Shown: positions 34,625 to 43,772, counted from the stretch's first letter. The stretch: 64,000 nucleotides of DNA from Stutzerimonas stutzeri (GCF_000590475.1 NZ_CP007441.1:1573231-1637230), one strand, 5' to 3'. Translations and numbers: made by a program. The notes: generated from the sequence alone by a model not told the origin.

Positions 34625-35296
34625 ATGCACGATTACAAATGGCTGCACGAATACTGTCTCAATCGTTTCGGTTCAGCCGCGGCTCTGGAAAGTCGCCTGC
34701 CGCAACCGAACAGCCCCGATGAGTTGCGGGCCGTTCCCGATGACCGTTACCTGTCGCTGATCAGCCTGCGAATATTCCGCGCCGGACTCAAGCACAGCTT
34801 GGTGGATGCCAAGTGGCCGGCCTTCGAGGAGGTGTTCTTCCGCTTCGATCCGGAAAAGCTGGTACTCATGGGCGGTGAGCACATCGAGCGTCTGATGCAA
34901 GACGCCCGCATCATCCGGCACCTGGGCAAGCTCAAGAGCGTGCCGCGTAACGCGCAATTCGTGCTCGACGTGGCCAAGGAGCACGGCAGCTTCGGCAACC
35001 TGATCGCCGAGTGGCCGGTAACCGATATCGTCGGGCTGTGGCGTTACCTGGCCAAGCACGGCAGCCAGCTCGGCGGATTATCGGCGCCGCGCCTGCTGCG
35101 CATGGCGGGCAAGGATACCTTCATCCCCAGCAACGACGTGGTCGCGGCGCTCAAAGCGCAGAAGGTGGTCGACAAGGTTCCCAGTAGTCAGCGCGATCAG
35201 GCGGCGGTACAAGCGCTATTCAATCAATGGCACAACGACAGCGGTCGGCCCATGTGCCAGCTGTCGGCTATGCTGGCGTTTACCGTCAATCATTAA
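34625..35296 (+). CDS. DNA-3-methyladenine glycosylase I-like (Tag-family) protein, probably divergent
   Basis: 223 residues with the Tag fold pattern: FEEVFFRFDPEKLVLM, then RLMQDARIIRHLGKLKSVPRNAQFVLDVAKEHGSF. Classical Tag has a zinc site (N-terminal Cys/His, C-terminal His-x-x-x-Cys) and the motif E-x-x-QAGLSW. Here the matching stretch reads LISLRIFRAGLKHSL, and the N- and C-terminal zinc ligands are not evident. AGGAT lies about 6 bases before ATG 34625. DNA binding is plausible; base excision activity is doubtful. Confidence 0.7.
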   Translation: MHDYKWLHEYCLNRFGSAAALESRLPQPNSPDELRAVPDDRYLSLISLRIFRAGLKHSLVDAKWPAFEEVFFRFDPEKLVLMGGEHIERLMQDARIIRHLGKLKSVPRNAQFVLDVAKEHGSFGNLIAEWPVTDIVGLWRYLAKHGSQLGGLSAPRLLRMAGKDTFIPSNDVVAALKAQKVVDKVPSSQRDQAAVQALFNQWHNDSGRPMCQLSAMLAFTVNH

Positions 35297-35392
35297 GGTC
35301 GATGCGTTTCGAGTCGAAGCGTTATCGAGGACCTCGTGAAAAGCATGCAGGGCGGGTCGAAGCGCAAAAGTCGATGGCGGAGGAGGGCAGGG

Positions 35393-36160
35393 TTGGACGG
35401 GGGCATTCAGCAAGTCGGCGAGGCGTTGCGACAAGCGGAGCGCATCTTGATCATCACCGGCGCCGGGCTTTCGGCTGACTCCGGATTACCGACCTACCGT
35501 GGCGTGGGCGGACTTTATAACGGTCACACCGAAGATGGCCTGCCGATCGAAGCCGCCTTGTCCGGGCCGATGCTCGATCTCGATCCAGCGCTGTGCTGGA
35601 AATACCTGGCTGAAATCGGCCGCGCCTGCATGACCGCCAAGCCCAACGTCGGTCACCTTGCCATCGCTGAACTGCAGCGGCGCAAACCGGACTGTTGGGT
35701 ATTGACCCAGAACGTTGACGGTTATCACCTGGCGGCGGGAAGCCCGCCACAGCGTCTGATCGAAATTCACGGCACGTTCGCACCGCTGTTCTGCATGGTG
35801 TGCGGTCAGGAAGGTGCTGAACTGGCGAGCCATCTCATCCGCCCCTTGCCTCCGCGCTGCGCAAATTGCAGTGGGGTGCTGCGACCGCCAGTGGTGCTGT
35901 TCGAAGAAATGCTGCCGGACTTGGCGCTGGGGCGCTTGCAGGCTCAGTTGCTCGAAGGCTTTGACGTCGTGGTGGCGGTGGGGACGTCGGCAAGTTTTGC
36001 CTATATTGTCGAACCGTTACTTCGCGTCCGAAACAGTGGCGGCTTTACGGCGCAGATCGACCCGGCCGCCAGCGAGCTGTCGCTCCTGGTCGATGTTCAT
36101 ATAGCCGAGGCCGCCTCAGACGTTTTGCCGCGGCTAGTTCGTCACATTTACACTGATTAA
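35393..36160 (+). CDS. SIR2-family NAD-dependent protein deacetylase
   Basis: About 255 residues. Rossmann and NAD motifs: ILIITGAGLSADSGLPTYRG. Catalytic region TQNVDGYH ... IEIHG (His). The zinc-binding cysteines are in CMVCGQ and CANCSG. TTG 35393 is chosen as start because AGGAGG lies 6 bases upstream and homologues begin about there; ATG 35336 would add a basic 19-residue head (MKSMQGGSKRKSRWRR). Removes acyl groups from lysine using NAD. The Tyr-x-x-Arg pair of desuccinylases is not evident, so plain deacetylation is more likely. Not to be confused with the cobalamin gene cobB at 43923. Confidence 0.85.
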   Translation: MDGGIQQVGEALRQAERILIITGAGLSADSGLPTYRGVGGLYNGHTEDGLPIEAALSGPMLDLDPALCWKYLAEIGRACMTAKPNVGHLAIAELQRRKPDCWVLTQNVDGYHLAAGSPPQRLIEIHGTFAPLFCMVCGQEGAELASHLIRPLPPRCANCSGVLRPPVVLFEEMLPDLALGRLQAQLLEGFDVVVAVGTSASFAYIVEPLLRVRNSGGFTAQIDPAASELSLLVDVHIAEAASDVLPRLVRHIYTD

Positions 36161-36215
36161 ATTTGCTGTCACGGGGCGTCGGCAGGCATAGTTCCGCCAC
36201 TTCTGACTTCCCGAC

Positions 36216-36875
36216 ATGTCTAGTGCCATGCGCCAACGCCTCGCACCGCTGTTGCCCATCTCTCTGATCATACTGTTGGCGGCCTGTGCCGTTCATCCAG
36301 AGCAGTCCGAAGTTCCGGTCGTGCCGCAGGGCTTCGCATTCGACTTTTCTGACAATATGTCCGACGCGCAGAGCGGTGCCCAGTCCGAGTCGGAAGAGCC
36401 CACGGAACAGCAACTGCGTGAACTCGCCGACGAACAAAGCTACGAACTCCCGGCACTGGCCGATAGCGTGCTGGAGCTCGGCTTCAAGCTGGTTGGCACA
36501 CCGTATCGCTACGGGGGCAGCTCAACCAAGACGGGCTTCGATTGCAGCGGCTTCGTCGGCTTTCTGTTTCGTAAGGAAGCGGGAATCGACCTGCCGCGTT
36601 CGACTCGCGAAATGATCAATCTGGACGCGCCGAAGATTGCCCGCAGCGACCTCGAGCCCGGCGATGTGGTGTTTTTCAACAATCGCGGCCGCGGGCGTGT
36701 CAGCCACACCGGCATTTACATCGGCAACGATCAGTTCATTCACTCGGCCAGTCGCCGCAGCGGAGGCGTTCGTGTCGATAGCCTGGACGACAAGTACTGG
36801 CGCACCAGTTTCATGCAGGCCAAGCGTGTCCTGGCGCTGGCGCACGATTCCAGCGCGGTTCCCACTCATCATTGA
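36216..36875 (+). CDS. NlpC/P60 peptidoglycan endopeptidase lipoprotein (copy 1)
   Basis: 219 residues. A signal peptide and lipobox (IILLAAC) are followed by an acidic linker (DAQSESEEPTEQQLRELADEQ) and a C-terminal NlpC/P60 domain. The catalytic Cys is in GFDCSGFVGF, the His in RVSHTGIYIG, and a third polar residue in HSASRRSGGV. Expected to cut D-Glu-mDAP type cross-links in cell-wall peptides (MepS/Spr-like). ATG 36228, four codons on, is an alternative start. The paralogue at 36959 follows on the same strand. Confidence 0.87.
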   Translation: MSSAMRQRLAPLLPISLIILLAACAVHPEQSEVPVVPQGFAFDFSDNMSDAQSGAQSESEEPTEQQLRELADEQSYELPALADSVLELGFKLVGTPYRYGGSSTKTGFDCSGFVGFLFRKEAGIDLPRSTREMINLDAPKIARSDLEPGDVVFFNNRGRGRVSHTGIYIGNDQFIHSASRRSGGVRVDSLDDKYWRTSFMQAKRVLALAHDSSAVPTHH

Positions 36876-36958
36876 CCGCTGAAAGAGCGTTGCGTCGGGC
36901 TTGCATCCGCAAACGCATGCCGGCAGAGTGATGGCTCATTTGCCTGGACCGCTCTGTC

Positions 36959-37486
36959 ATGCTCCTTCTGGCCCGTTTCCTGACCGTCTTGGTAACTGCC
37001 GTCCTGGTAACTGCCTGCTCCAGTCGGGCGCCGGTCGAGCCGACGGTCGTTGCACCCCGGCCGACGCAGCAATATCCCGGAACGGCCGAAGAGGTGTTGT
37101 TCACCGCCTTGGGTCTGGTCGGCACGCCTTATCGCTACGGCGGTAATACACCTGACGGCGGCTTCGATTGCAGCGGTTTGATCGGTTATGTCTACCGAGG
37201 AGCGGCGGGTGTCGCGCTACCACGGACCACGCGTGAGATGAACGCCATGCACGGTCAGGCCGTCAAGCGCGATGCGCTGAAAGCGGGCGATCTGCTGTTC
37301 TTCGCTACCAGTGGTGGGCGCCATGTCAGCCACGCGGGAATCTATGTGGGCGAAGGACGTTTCGTCCATGCGCCATCGACCGGTGGAACCGTACGCCTGG
37401 ACAGTCTTTCCAACCGTTATTGGCAGAAAAACTACCTCAGTGCCAAGCGCGTTCTCGACAGCGAGCGCCTCGCTCGCAATCCGTAG
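36959..37486 (+). CDS. NlpC/P60 peptidoglycan endopeptidase lipoprotein (copy 2)
   Basis: 175 residues, shorter than copy 1 and without its acidic linker. Lipobox VLVTAC. Catalytic GGFDCSGLIGY and HVSHAGIYVG are conserved. It shares the KxLVGTPYRYGG-type start of the domain with copy 1 (LGLVGTPYRYGG). The two genes are 83 bases apart, and both intact active sites argue for two working enzymes rather than a decaying duplicate. Confidence 0.87.
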   Translation: MLLLARFLTVLVTAVLVTACSSRAPVEPTVVAPRPTQQYPGTAEEVLFTALGLVGTPYRYGGNTPDGGFDCSGLIGYVYRGAAGVALPRTTREMNAMHGQAVKRDALKAGDLLFFATSGGRHVSHAGIYVGEGRFVHAPSTGGTVRLDSLSNRYWQKNYLSAKRVLDSERLARNP

Positions 37487-37603
37487 CTGCCTGCGGCTGA
37501 TCGGGATGGGAGCCCGGAGCGGGGCACTTCTTGCGTGCCGGCGGACAGGGCTAGCAAACCTTGACGGCGGTCGCGTTTGGCATTGCGACTCGAGGCTCTT
37601 TCA

Positions 37604-37924
37604 ATGGCGCCGATCATGCGACTTCCGGACCAGCCTGATGCCTGCGAGCTCTGCCTCCGTCAGGCGCCGCTGACTCGCCATCATCTGATTCCCAAAGCTC
37701 TGCATGGCAAAACCTACGTGCGCAAGCGCTTCGGACGGGAAGCGCGGATCACCGCCACCTTGTGGGTTTGTCGACCCTGTCATAACCAGATCCATCGCCT
37801 GTTCAGCGAGAAGGAGCTGGCGCTCACCTTCAACAGTCGCGACGCCTTGTTGAGCGATCCTCGCTTGCGCACGTTCGTTGACTGGCTGTCTAGCAAGCCT
37901 GCCGGATTCGTGCCTCGTCATTGA
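37604..37924 (+). CDS. HNH-like nuclease domain protein
   Basis: 106 residues. A CxxC pair (ACELCLRQ), then TRHHLIPKALHGK, then CRPCHNQIHRLF: the order C-x2-C, HH, C-x2-C-H-N-x-x-H fits a zinc-supported HNH/beta-beta-alpha fold. The remaining C-terminal part is short. ATG 37604 has GAGG about 8 bases upstream; ATG 37616 is also possible. No restriction or phage genes are nearby, so its role (nicking, or only binding) is unknown. Confidence 0.72.
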   Translation: MAPIMRLPDQPDACELCLRQAPLTRHHLIPKALHGKTYVRKRFGREARITATLWVCRPCHNQIHRLFSEKELALTFNSRDALLSDPRLRTFVDWLSSKPAGFVPRH

Positions 37925-38066
37925 TTCCACATGGAATATCTGGAAATACACCGTATTTGACATCTGCCAGCTGTCGAATTGTCGCGCTTTGGCTATGATC
38001 CGCGCCCCAACTTCTCGGGTGCGCTAGCCGCGCACGAACCGTTCCCTCTTATACATTTGGTGCCCC

Positions 38067-39332
38067 ATGCCTGTAGTACTTCAGTACCTGCTGATCGGCC
38101 TCGCTGTGGCCGCTCTGCTTGGTGTCGTTCTGGAAGAAATAACCCATGTAAACAAAGCCAAGGTCACGCTGTTCTTCGGCACCCTGGCCTGGATGCTGCT
38201 GTTCATTTTTTCGCCCGAAGGCGCTGAGCGCGATCTGGTGCTGGACAGCCTCAACGAGAACATCGCGGAAATTGCCGGGCTCTGGATCTTTCTGGTGGCT
38301 GCGATGACCTTCGTCGCCTACCTGAACAAGAAGGGCATGATCGAGAATCTGATCTATCTGGTATTGCCCAAGCGAATCAGTGAGCGCGCGCTGTTGTTCC
38401 TGACCGCGACATTCTGCTTCGTATTCTCTTCACTGGCGGACAACATCACCGCGACTCTCGTATCGATAACCCTGATCATGTCGCTCAAACTCAGCGCAGA
38501 GAAGACCATTAAGTACGCCGCTCTGGTGGTGTTTGCGGTCAACTCCGGCGGCGTGGCGCTGATCACCGGTGATGTCACCACCCTGATGATCTTCCTTGCC
38601 GGCAAGGTAAAAATACTGCAATTGCTGTTGCTGGCATTCCCGGCGTTTTTAGCGGTCTTGCTGTTGGCGGCATTGCTTTCGGTCGGGATGAACGGACAGG
38701 TGGTGGTGAACAGCCACCGTACCGACGTGCGCCGGGTCGATATCGCCATTGCACTGATTTTCCTTGGCACCATTCTGTGCACCATTGCCGGCAACTTTTT
38801 CTTTCAGATACCGCCGGTGCTGACCTTTCTCACCGGTCTTTCGATCATGTTCCTGGTGGCGCGCTTCTTCAGCGACGACATCGAAACCGATCCGATCCTG
38901 GAGTACGTTCGCCAGGTTGAATTCGAAACCCTGTTGTTCTTCCTCGGCATTCTGCTGCTGGTCGGCATGCTCAAGGAGATCCATGTACTCGACGGGCTGG
39001 TACGCATCTATGACCAGGTTCCGGCGGTGCTGGCCAACTACCTGATGGGCGTGCTGTCGGCCTCGATCGACAACGTCCCGCTGACGGCCGCGTTGCTCAA
39101 GTCCGGTCTGGAAATGGGCATCGCCGAATGGATGGTGCTGACCTATTCGGTTGGCGTTGGCGGCTCGCTGCTGGTGATTGGCTCCGCCGCCGGGATCGTC
39201 GCCATGAGCAAGGTGCAAGGACTGACCTTTGGCAGTTACCTCAGGTACAGCCTATATCTGTTCGTTGCGTTCAATCTGGGCTTTGCTGGTGTGTACCTCA
39301 CCGGGCTGGCAGTGGCAGGCGCAATCGGCTGA
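38067..39332 (+). CDS. nhaD: Na+/H+ antiporter NhaD
   Basis: 421 residues with about twelve transmembrane segments, ion-transporter superfamily. Starts MPVVLQYLLIGLAVAALLG and contains FCFVFSSLADNITATLV and a second half motif SIDNVPLTAALLKSG, where the Asp-Asn pairs probably bind sodium. NhaD exports Na+ or Li+ in exchange for protons, typical of marine or halotolerant gammaproteobacteria. It stands alone. Confidence 0.9.
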   Translation: MPVVLQYLLIGLAVAALLGVVLEEITHVNKAKVTLFFGTLAWMLLFIFSPEGAERDLVLDSLNENIAEIAGLWIFLVAAMTFVAYLNKKGMIENLIYLVLPKRISERALLFLTATFCFVFSSLADNITATLVSITLIMSLKLSAEKTIKYAALVVFAVNSGGVALITGDVTTLMIFLAGKVKILQLLLLAFPAFLAVLLLAALLSVGMNGQVVVNSHRTDVRRVDIAIALIFLGTILCTIAGNFFFQIPPVLTFLTGLSIMFLVARFFSDDIETDPILEYVRQVEFETLLFFLGILLLVGMLKEIHVLDGLVRIYDQVPAVLANYLMGVLSASIDNVPLTAALLKSGLEMGIAEWMVLTYSVGVGGSLLVIGSAAGIVAMSKVQGLTFGSYLRYSLYLFVAFNLGFAGVYLTGLAVAGAIG

Positions 39333-39379
39333 GGTCATTCGTTCACAGCGGGTGCCTGCAACGGGCGGCCCGCTGCGCA

Positions 39380-40183
39380 CTACCAGTGCAGATTGAAGTG
39401 CGAACCCAGCACGAAGCAGTCATCCAGCAAATCCCAGCGCTCGACACAGGCTTTCTTGTCAGTGCCGGGATGGAGCTTCAGGCGGTTGAAGGAGTTCGGT
39501 GAGGTGCCGCGGACCCGCGACGACAGCGTAGTGCCGGCCTGCACCATCCATATCTCCCGCGAAAGTCCGGGGTACTGCTTGGATAACGGCAATACGTAGG
39601 GCAGATGGATATGCCCGCCCATTACCAGGTCCAGTCCCTCGTCAGCCCAGCGATGCAACGCATCATCAGCGTTATGCTGCAGATTGCTCAGATCGCTCAG
39701 GACCATCGCACCGAATGGCTGGTGCGCGACCACGATGCGCAGCTTGTTCGGGTCGGTCCGCTTGAGCCGCTGCGTGACTGCTAGAACCTGCTCTTCGGTG
39801 ACCAACCCATCCTTGTGCCGCCGCGGATGCGTGGTGTTGAGCCCGATTATCAACACTTCGTCATCTTCGAACGTGGGCTCAAGATCGTCCCCGAAGTGTC
39901 GGCGGTAGTTTCGGTAAGGTGTCAGGAAGCGCGCAAAGATGTTGTACAGCGGGATATCGTGATTGCCTGGGATTACAAGCGTTTCGGCTATGCCATGACC
40001 GTGCAATCGCTGGACGAATGCTTGTGCCGCAGCAAACTGCTCGGCTCTGGCGCGCTGGGTAATATCGCCCGAAAAGATCAACAGGTCGGCGCGGTGCTCG
40101 CGCACATGTTCTTCCATGGCCTGTACCACGGCCGGTTGCTCAGTGCCGAAATGGGTGTCAGAGATCTGCACGATGGTCGTCAT
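39380..40183 (-). CDS. Calcineurin-like metallophosphoesterase (CpdA-like)
   Basis: 267 residues. Metallophosphoesterase motifs in order: VQISDTHFG, FSGDITQ, PGNHDIP, VVAHQPFGA and GGHIHLPYV. These hold a two-metal site. Similar to class III cyclic nucleotide phosphodiesterases, but the substrate is unproven and other phosphoesters are possible. Convergent with nhaD, 47 bases apart. Confidence 0.83.
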   Translation of the reverse strand: MTTIVQISDTHFGTEQPAVVQAMEEHVREHRADLLIFSGDITQRARAEQFAAAQAFVQRLHGHGIAETLVIPGNHDIPLYNIFARFLTPYRNYRRHFGDDLEPTFEDDEVLIIGLNTTHPRRHKDGLVTEEQVLAVTQRLKRTDPNKLRIVVAHQPFGAMVLSDLSNLQHNADDALHRWADEGLDLVMGGHIHLPYVLPLSKQYPGLSREIWMVQAGTTLSSRVRGTSPNSFNRLKLHPGTDKKACVERWDLLDDCFVLGSHFNLHW

Positions 40184-40360
40184 TAGGCTGGCGTTTCTCG
40201 GTTAGTGGGCCGATGGCGAGTGGATCATTGTTGCATTCGAAGCCGATCAGCGTCTGGCGTTCCGGTAAATCGCCAGCGAAGTGCATTCGAGTGTGCCGAG
40301 GCACTGGCTGGCTCGCTTCCAGTTGCGCTGCGTAGAGCCTTGGACTAACCTCCGCGCTGC

Positions 40361-40563
40361 TTCAGGTGCCCCCTGGCGAAAAGCCAGTTGGGTGAAACAG
40401 GGAAGCCGGTCCATTCTCACGAAAATTCCGGCGCTGCCCCCGCAACGGTAGGCGAGACAAGAAACCGCTCACAGCCACTGTGCCACAGGCATGGGAAGGC
40501 GTGGTTTCGGGATGCTTCATGCGTCCGCTCGCAAGCCCGGAGACCGGCCTGTCGCATTCCACG
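40361..40563 (+). promoter_or_regulatory. Cobalamin riboswitch
   Basis: About 200 bases, 120 bases upstream of btuB. Conserved pieces in order: AGGTGCCCC at the start, GGGTGAAACAGGGAAGCCGG, GCTGCCCCCGCAACGGTA, the B12 box GCCACTGTG, CATGGGAAGGCG, and the closing AAGCCCGGAGACCGGCCTG. Binds adenosylcobalamin and shuts down the genes downstream, here B12 uptake and synthesis. The rest of the 40184-40681 gap (before it and the 118 bases after it) shows no gene. Confidence 0.95.
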
Positions 40564-40681
40564 GCAGTGCGGCGGGCGCTGATCGGGGTGCGGCTGCCTG
40601 CACCTGCACCTCTTTCATTCTCTCCGTCTGCCTTTATCGACTGTATGTCGTGCGGCGGGCACGACGGAGAATCCCTAACCA

Positions 40682-42547
40682 ATGCGAAGTCCCCTCTCCC
40701 TGGCAGTCGTCCTGCTGGGCCTCCCTACCTATGTACTTGCCGAGTCTAGCGCTGCCTTGCACCTGGACCAGCAATTGATCACCGCCAGCCGCACCGGTGG
40801 TTCGCCGGTGTCCATTGCGTCCAGCAGTGTCATCACTCGCGACGAAATCGAACGCCAGCAAGCCACGAACGTGCCGGAGTTGCTGCAGCGTCTGGCCGGA
40901 GTCAGCATCACCAGCAATGGCGGTCGCGGCAAAAGCACCTCGGTGTCCATTCGCGGCACCAGCGACAAACATGTACTGGTACTGATCGACGGCGTCCGGA
41001 TCGGTTCGGCCACCTCCGGTAGCGCCGCATTGCAAAGCATTCCGGTGGAGCAGATCGAGCGCATCGAGATCGTGCGTGGGCCGCGTTCCAGCCTGTACGG
41101 TTCGGAGGCGATGGGCGGCGTGATCCAGATATTCACCCGCCGCGGCGGTGCCGATGGTGTCAAACCATACTTCTCAGTGGGCGCCGGTTCGCGTTCGAGC
41201 TATAGCGGATCGGCCGGCGTGGCCGGCGGCCATGGCAATGGCTGGTTCAACCTCGGCGTGGCCAGCGAGTCCACTGATGGCATCAATGCCCGCGCCTACC
41301 GCAGCACTGCGCCCAATGCTTTTGAGCCGGACGCTGACGGCTATCGTGAACTGTCCGCTCTGCTGCGTGCGGGCTATCGCCTCGACAACGGTCTGGAACT
41401 CGACGGCAGTTGGCTGCAGAGCGAGAACCACAGCGACTTCGACAGTCGTTCAAGCAGCGGTGCCAGCGGTCGCGACGCCTATAGCGACGGCTCCCTGCAA
41501 GCGATCAGCGGCCGCGCGCGCTTCTCACCGTTGGCCTTCTGGGACGTCACTCTGCAAGCGGCGCATAGCGAGGACCTGAGCGACAACTTCCAGGACGGCA
41601 ACTTCTTTTCGCGCTTCGACACTCGCCGCGACAGCCTGAGCTGGCAGAACGACCTGCGTCTCGGCGAGGCGCAGGTGCTGAGCCTCGGCATGGACTACCA
41701 GACGGACCGCATCGACAGCAGCGGCGACTATGCTGAGGACAGCCGCTACAACAAAGGCTATTTCATCCAGTATCAGGCCGCTTTCGGTCGTCATGGCGTG
41801 CAGGCCGGCCTGCGCCGCGACGATGACGAATTTTTCGGATCGCACGATACCGGCAGCCTGGGCTACAGCTTCGACCTGAGCGACGCGCTGACGCTAACCG
41901 CCGCCTACGGGACGGCCTATCGCGCGCCGACCTTCAACGACCTGTACTACCCGGCCAGCGCGTCTACTGCCGGCAACCCGGACGTGCAACCGGAAGAGTC
42001 GGAAAGCTACGAGATCGGCGTCCGCGGCAGCCACGGCTGGGGCGAGTGGAGCGTCAACGCCTATGAAAACCAGATCGAGGATTTGATCGTCTGGGCGGGC
42101 AGCAGCCCGATGCGTCCGGAGAATGTCGATGTGGCGCGCATCCGTGGTATCGAAACCACCGTCGCCACCGTGCTGGCCGGCTGGAACGTGGCCGCCAACC
42201 TGACCTTCATGGATCCACAGGACCGCAGCAAGGCCAACCATGGCCACTTGCTGCAGCGCCGCGCCAAGCGCCAGTTCAACCTGGATCTGGATCGCCAATT
42301 CGGCGCCATCGGCCTGGGCGCTTCGTTGTATGCGGCGAGCGAGCGCTTCGACAAGGTAAGCAATGTCGAAGATTCCCGCATGCCCGGCTACGCACTGATG
42401 GACTTGCGCGGCGAATACCGCATCGACGAGGCCTGGCGCCTGCAGGCCAAGCTGGCGAACTTGTTCGACCGCGAATACGAAACGACACAAACCTACGAGC
42501 AGCCCGGCCGCGCGGTGTACTTCACCGTCCGCTACCAGGCCCTGTGA
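40682..42547 (+). CDS. btuB: TonB-dependent vitamin B12 receptor BtuB
   Basis: 621 residues. A signal peptide (MRSPLSLAVVLLGLPTYVLA) precedes a plug domain (VSIRGTSDKHVLVLIDGVRI; IEIVRGPRSSLYGSEAMGG) and a 22-strand barrel ending in LFDREYETTQTYEQPGRAVYF, with an aromatic C-terminal strand. Imports cobalamins through the outer membrane using TonB/ExbBD energy. It is the first gene after the cobalamin riboswitch, and the BtuM-like gene follows 28 bases later. Confidence 0.94.
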   Translation: MRSPLSLAVVLLGLPTYVLAESSAALHLDQQLITASRTGGSPVSIASSSVITRDEIERQQATNVPELLQRLAGVSITSNGGRGKSTSVSIRGTSDKHVLVLIDGVRIGSATSGSAALQSIPVEQIERIEIVRGPRSSLYGSEAMGGVIQIFTRRGGADGVKPYFSVGAGSRSSYSGSAGVAGGHGNGWFNLGVASESTDGINARAYRSTAPNAFEPDADGYRELSALLRAGYRLDNGLELDGSWLQSENHSDFDSRSSSGASGRDAYSDGSLQAISGRARFSPLAFWDVTLQAAHSEDLSDNFQDGNFFSRFDTRRDSLSWQNDLRLGEAQVLSLGMDYQTDRIDSSGDYAEDSRYNKGYFIQYQAAFGRHGVQAGLRRDDDEFFGSHDTGSLGYSFDLSDALTLTAAYGTAYRAPTFNDLYYPASASTAGNPDVQPEESESYEIGVRGSHGWGEWSVNAYENQIEDLIVWAGSSPMRPENVDVARIRGIETTVATVLAGWNVAANLTFMDPQDRSKANHGHLLQRRAKRQFNLDLDRQFGAIGLGASLYAASERFDKVSNVEDSRMPGYALMDLRGEYRIDEAWRLQAKLANLFDREYETTQTYEQPGRAVYFTVRYQAL

Positions 42548-42575
42548 CCGACAACCCCACCCAAGGAGCACTTCC

Positions 42576-43151
42576 ATGCACGTCCTTTCCACGCGCGCAC
42601 AGCTGGCAATAGGCGCCGCGCTGATCCTGCTGATGGCCATGACCCGTGGTCAGCACTTCGCCAGCGTCGAGAATCTGCCCAGCGCCAGCTGGTCGATCTT
42701 CTTCCTGGCCGGCTTCTATCTGCGCCCGCGCTGGATGTTCGTGCTGCTGTTCGCCGAGGCGTCCGTGCTGGATTTCGGCTCACTGGCCAGCGGCAGCATC
42801 AGCGACTGGTGTCTGTCGCCGGCTTACTGGGCGCTGGTGCCTGCCTATGGCAGCCTGTGGCTGGCGGGGCGGCTGTTCGCCAGCTGGCAGCGCGACGACC
42901 TGCGTAGCCTGACGCTGCTGGTGATGACGTTGGTGGCGGCGACCTTCGTCGCCTACCTGATCTCTGGCGGCGGCTTCTACTTCTTCTCCGGTCGCTACCC
43001 CGAGCCGACGCTGACTGGCTTCCTGCCCCGTATCGGTGAGTACTTCCCGCGTCATTTGATCAACATGGCTTTCTACACGGGTACGGCGCTGGTCCTGCAC
43101 ATTGGCATCGTTTCGGCGCTGCGCCTGAGTCGCACGCGGCAGGTGCACTGA
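42576..43151 (+). CDS. btuM: BtuM-like solitary cobalamin transporter
   Basis: 191 residues with about six transmembrane segments. The polar residues reported as cobalamin-binding in Thiobacillus BtuM (His28, Asp67, Cys80, Tyr85, Arg153, as I recall them) appear here one position earlier: His27, Asp66, Cys79, Tyr84 and Arg152. Cys79 (SDWCLSPAY) would be the cobalt-coordinating residue that removes the cyano group. It acts without an ECF ATPase, consistent with no btuCDF genes in this window. It lies between btuB and cobO and overlaps cobO by one base. Identity rests on residue positions, size and context. Confidence 0.8.
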   Translation: MHVLSTRAQLAIGAALILLMAMTRGQHFASVENLPSASWSIFFLAGFYLRPRWMFVLLFAEASVLDFGSLASGSISDWCLSPAYWALVPAYGSLWLAGRLFASWQRDDLRSLTLLVMTLVAATFVAYLISGGGFYFFSGRYPEPTLTGFLPRIGEYFPRHLINMAFYTGTALVLHIGIVSALRLSRTRQVH

Positions 43152-43753
43152 TGGAAGGGCGCGACGAGCGACACAAAGCGCGGATGCAGCGCAAGAAGGC
43201 GGTTATCGACGCGAAAATCGCCGAGGCGCAGGACGAGTACGGCCTGTTGCTGGTGCACACCGGCAACGGCAAGGGCAAAAGCAGCTCGGCCTTCGGCATG
43301 GTCGCCCGTGCGCTCGGCCACGGCATCAAGGTCGGGGTGGTGCAGTTCATCAAGGGCGCTGCGAGCACTGGTGAGGAAACCTTCTTTCGGCGCTTTCCTG
43401 ACGAGGTCCGCTATCACGTGATGGGTGAAGGCTTTACCTGGGAAACCCAGGATCGCCAGCGCGACATCGCCAAGGCACGTGAAGCCTGGACGGTGGCGGC
43501 CGAGTTGTTGGCCGATCCGGGCATTGGATTGGTGGTGCTCGACGAGCTGAACATCGCGCTGAAATACGGGTATCTCGACCTCGACCCCGTGCTCGCTGAT
43601 ATCGAATCGCGACCGATGCCGCAGCACGTGGTGGTTACTGGACGAGGCGCGCCGCCAGGGTTGATTGAAGCGGCCGACACCGTAACGGAAATGAGTCTGG
43701 TCAAACATGCCTTCAAGGCCGGGGTGAAGGCGCAGAAAGGGGTGGAGTTCTGA
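43151..43753 (+). CDS. cobO: Cob(I)yrinic acid a,c-diamide adenosyltransferase
   Basis: 200 residues, CobA/CobO/BtuR family. P-loop HTGNGKGKSSSAFGMVARAL near residue 40; also VVLDELNIALKYG and HVVVTGRGAP. Attaches the adenosyl group from ATP to cobalt(I). ATG 43151 overlaps the btuM stop (TGATG). Adenosylation also prepares imported B12 for use. Confidence 0.93.
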   Translation: MEGRDERHKARMQRKKAVIDAKIAEAQDEYGLLLVHTGNGKGKSSSAFGMVARALGHGIKVGVVQFIKGAASTGEETFFRRFPDEVRYHVMGEGFTWETQDRQRDIAKAREAWTVAAELLADPGIGLVVLDELNIALKYGYLDLDPVLADIESRPMPQHVVVTGRGAPPGLIEAADTVTEMSLVKHAFKAGVKAQKGVEF

Positions 43754-43772
43754 TGCCTGCGATCCGGAGCCA

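Noticed and set aside
37487..37603. Possible small RNA between the second NlpC/P60 gene and the HNH-like gene
   Set aside because: Short GC-rich spacer with no promoter or terminator that I can point to.
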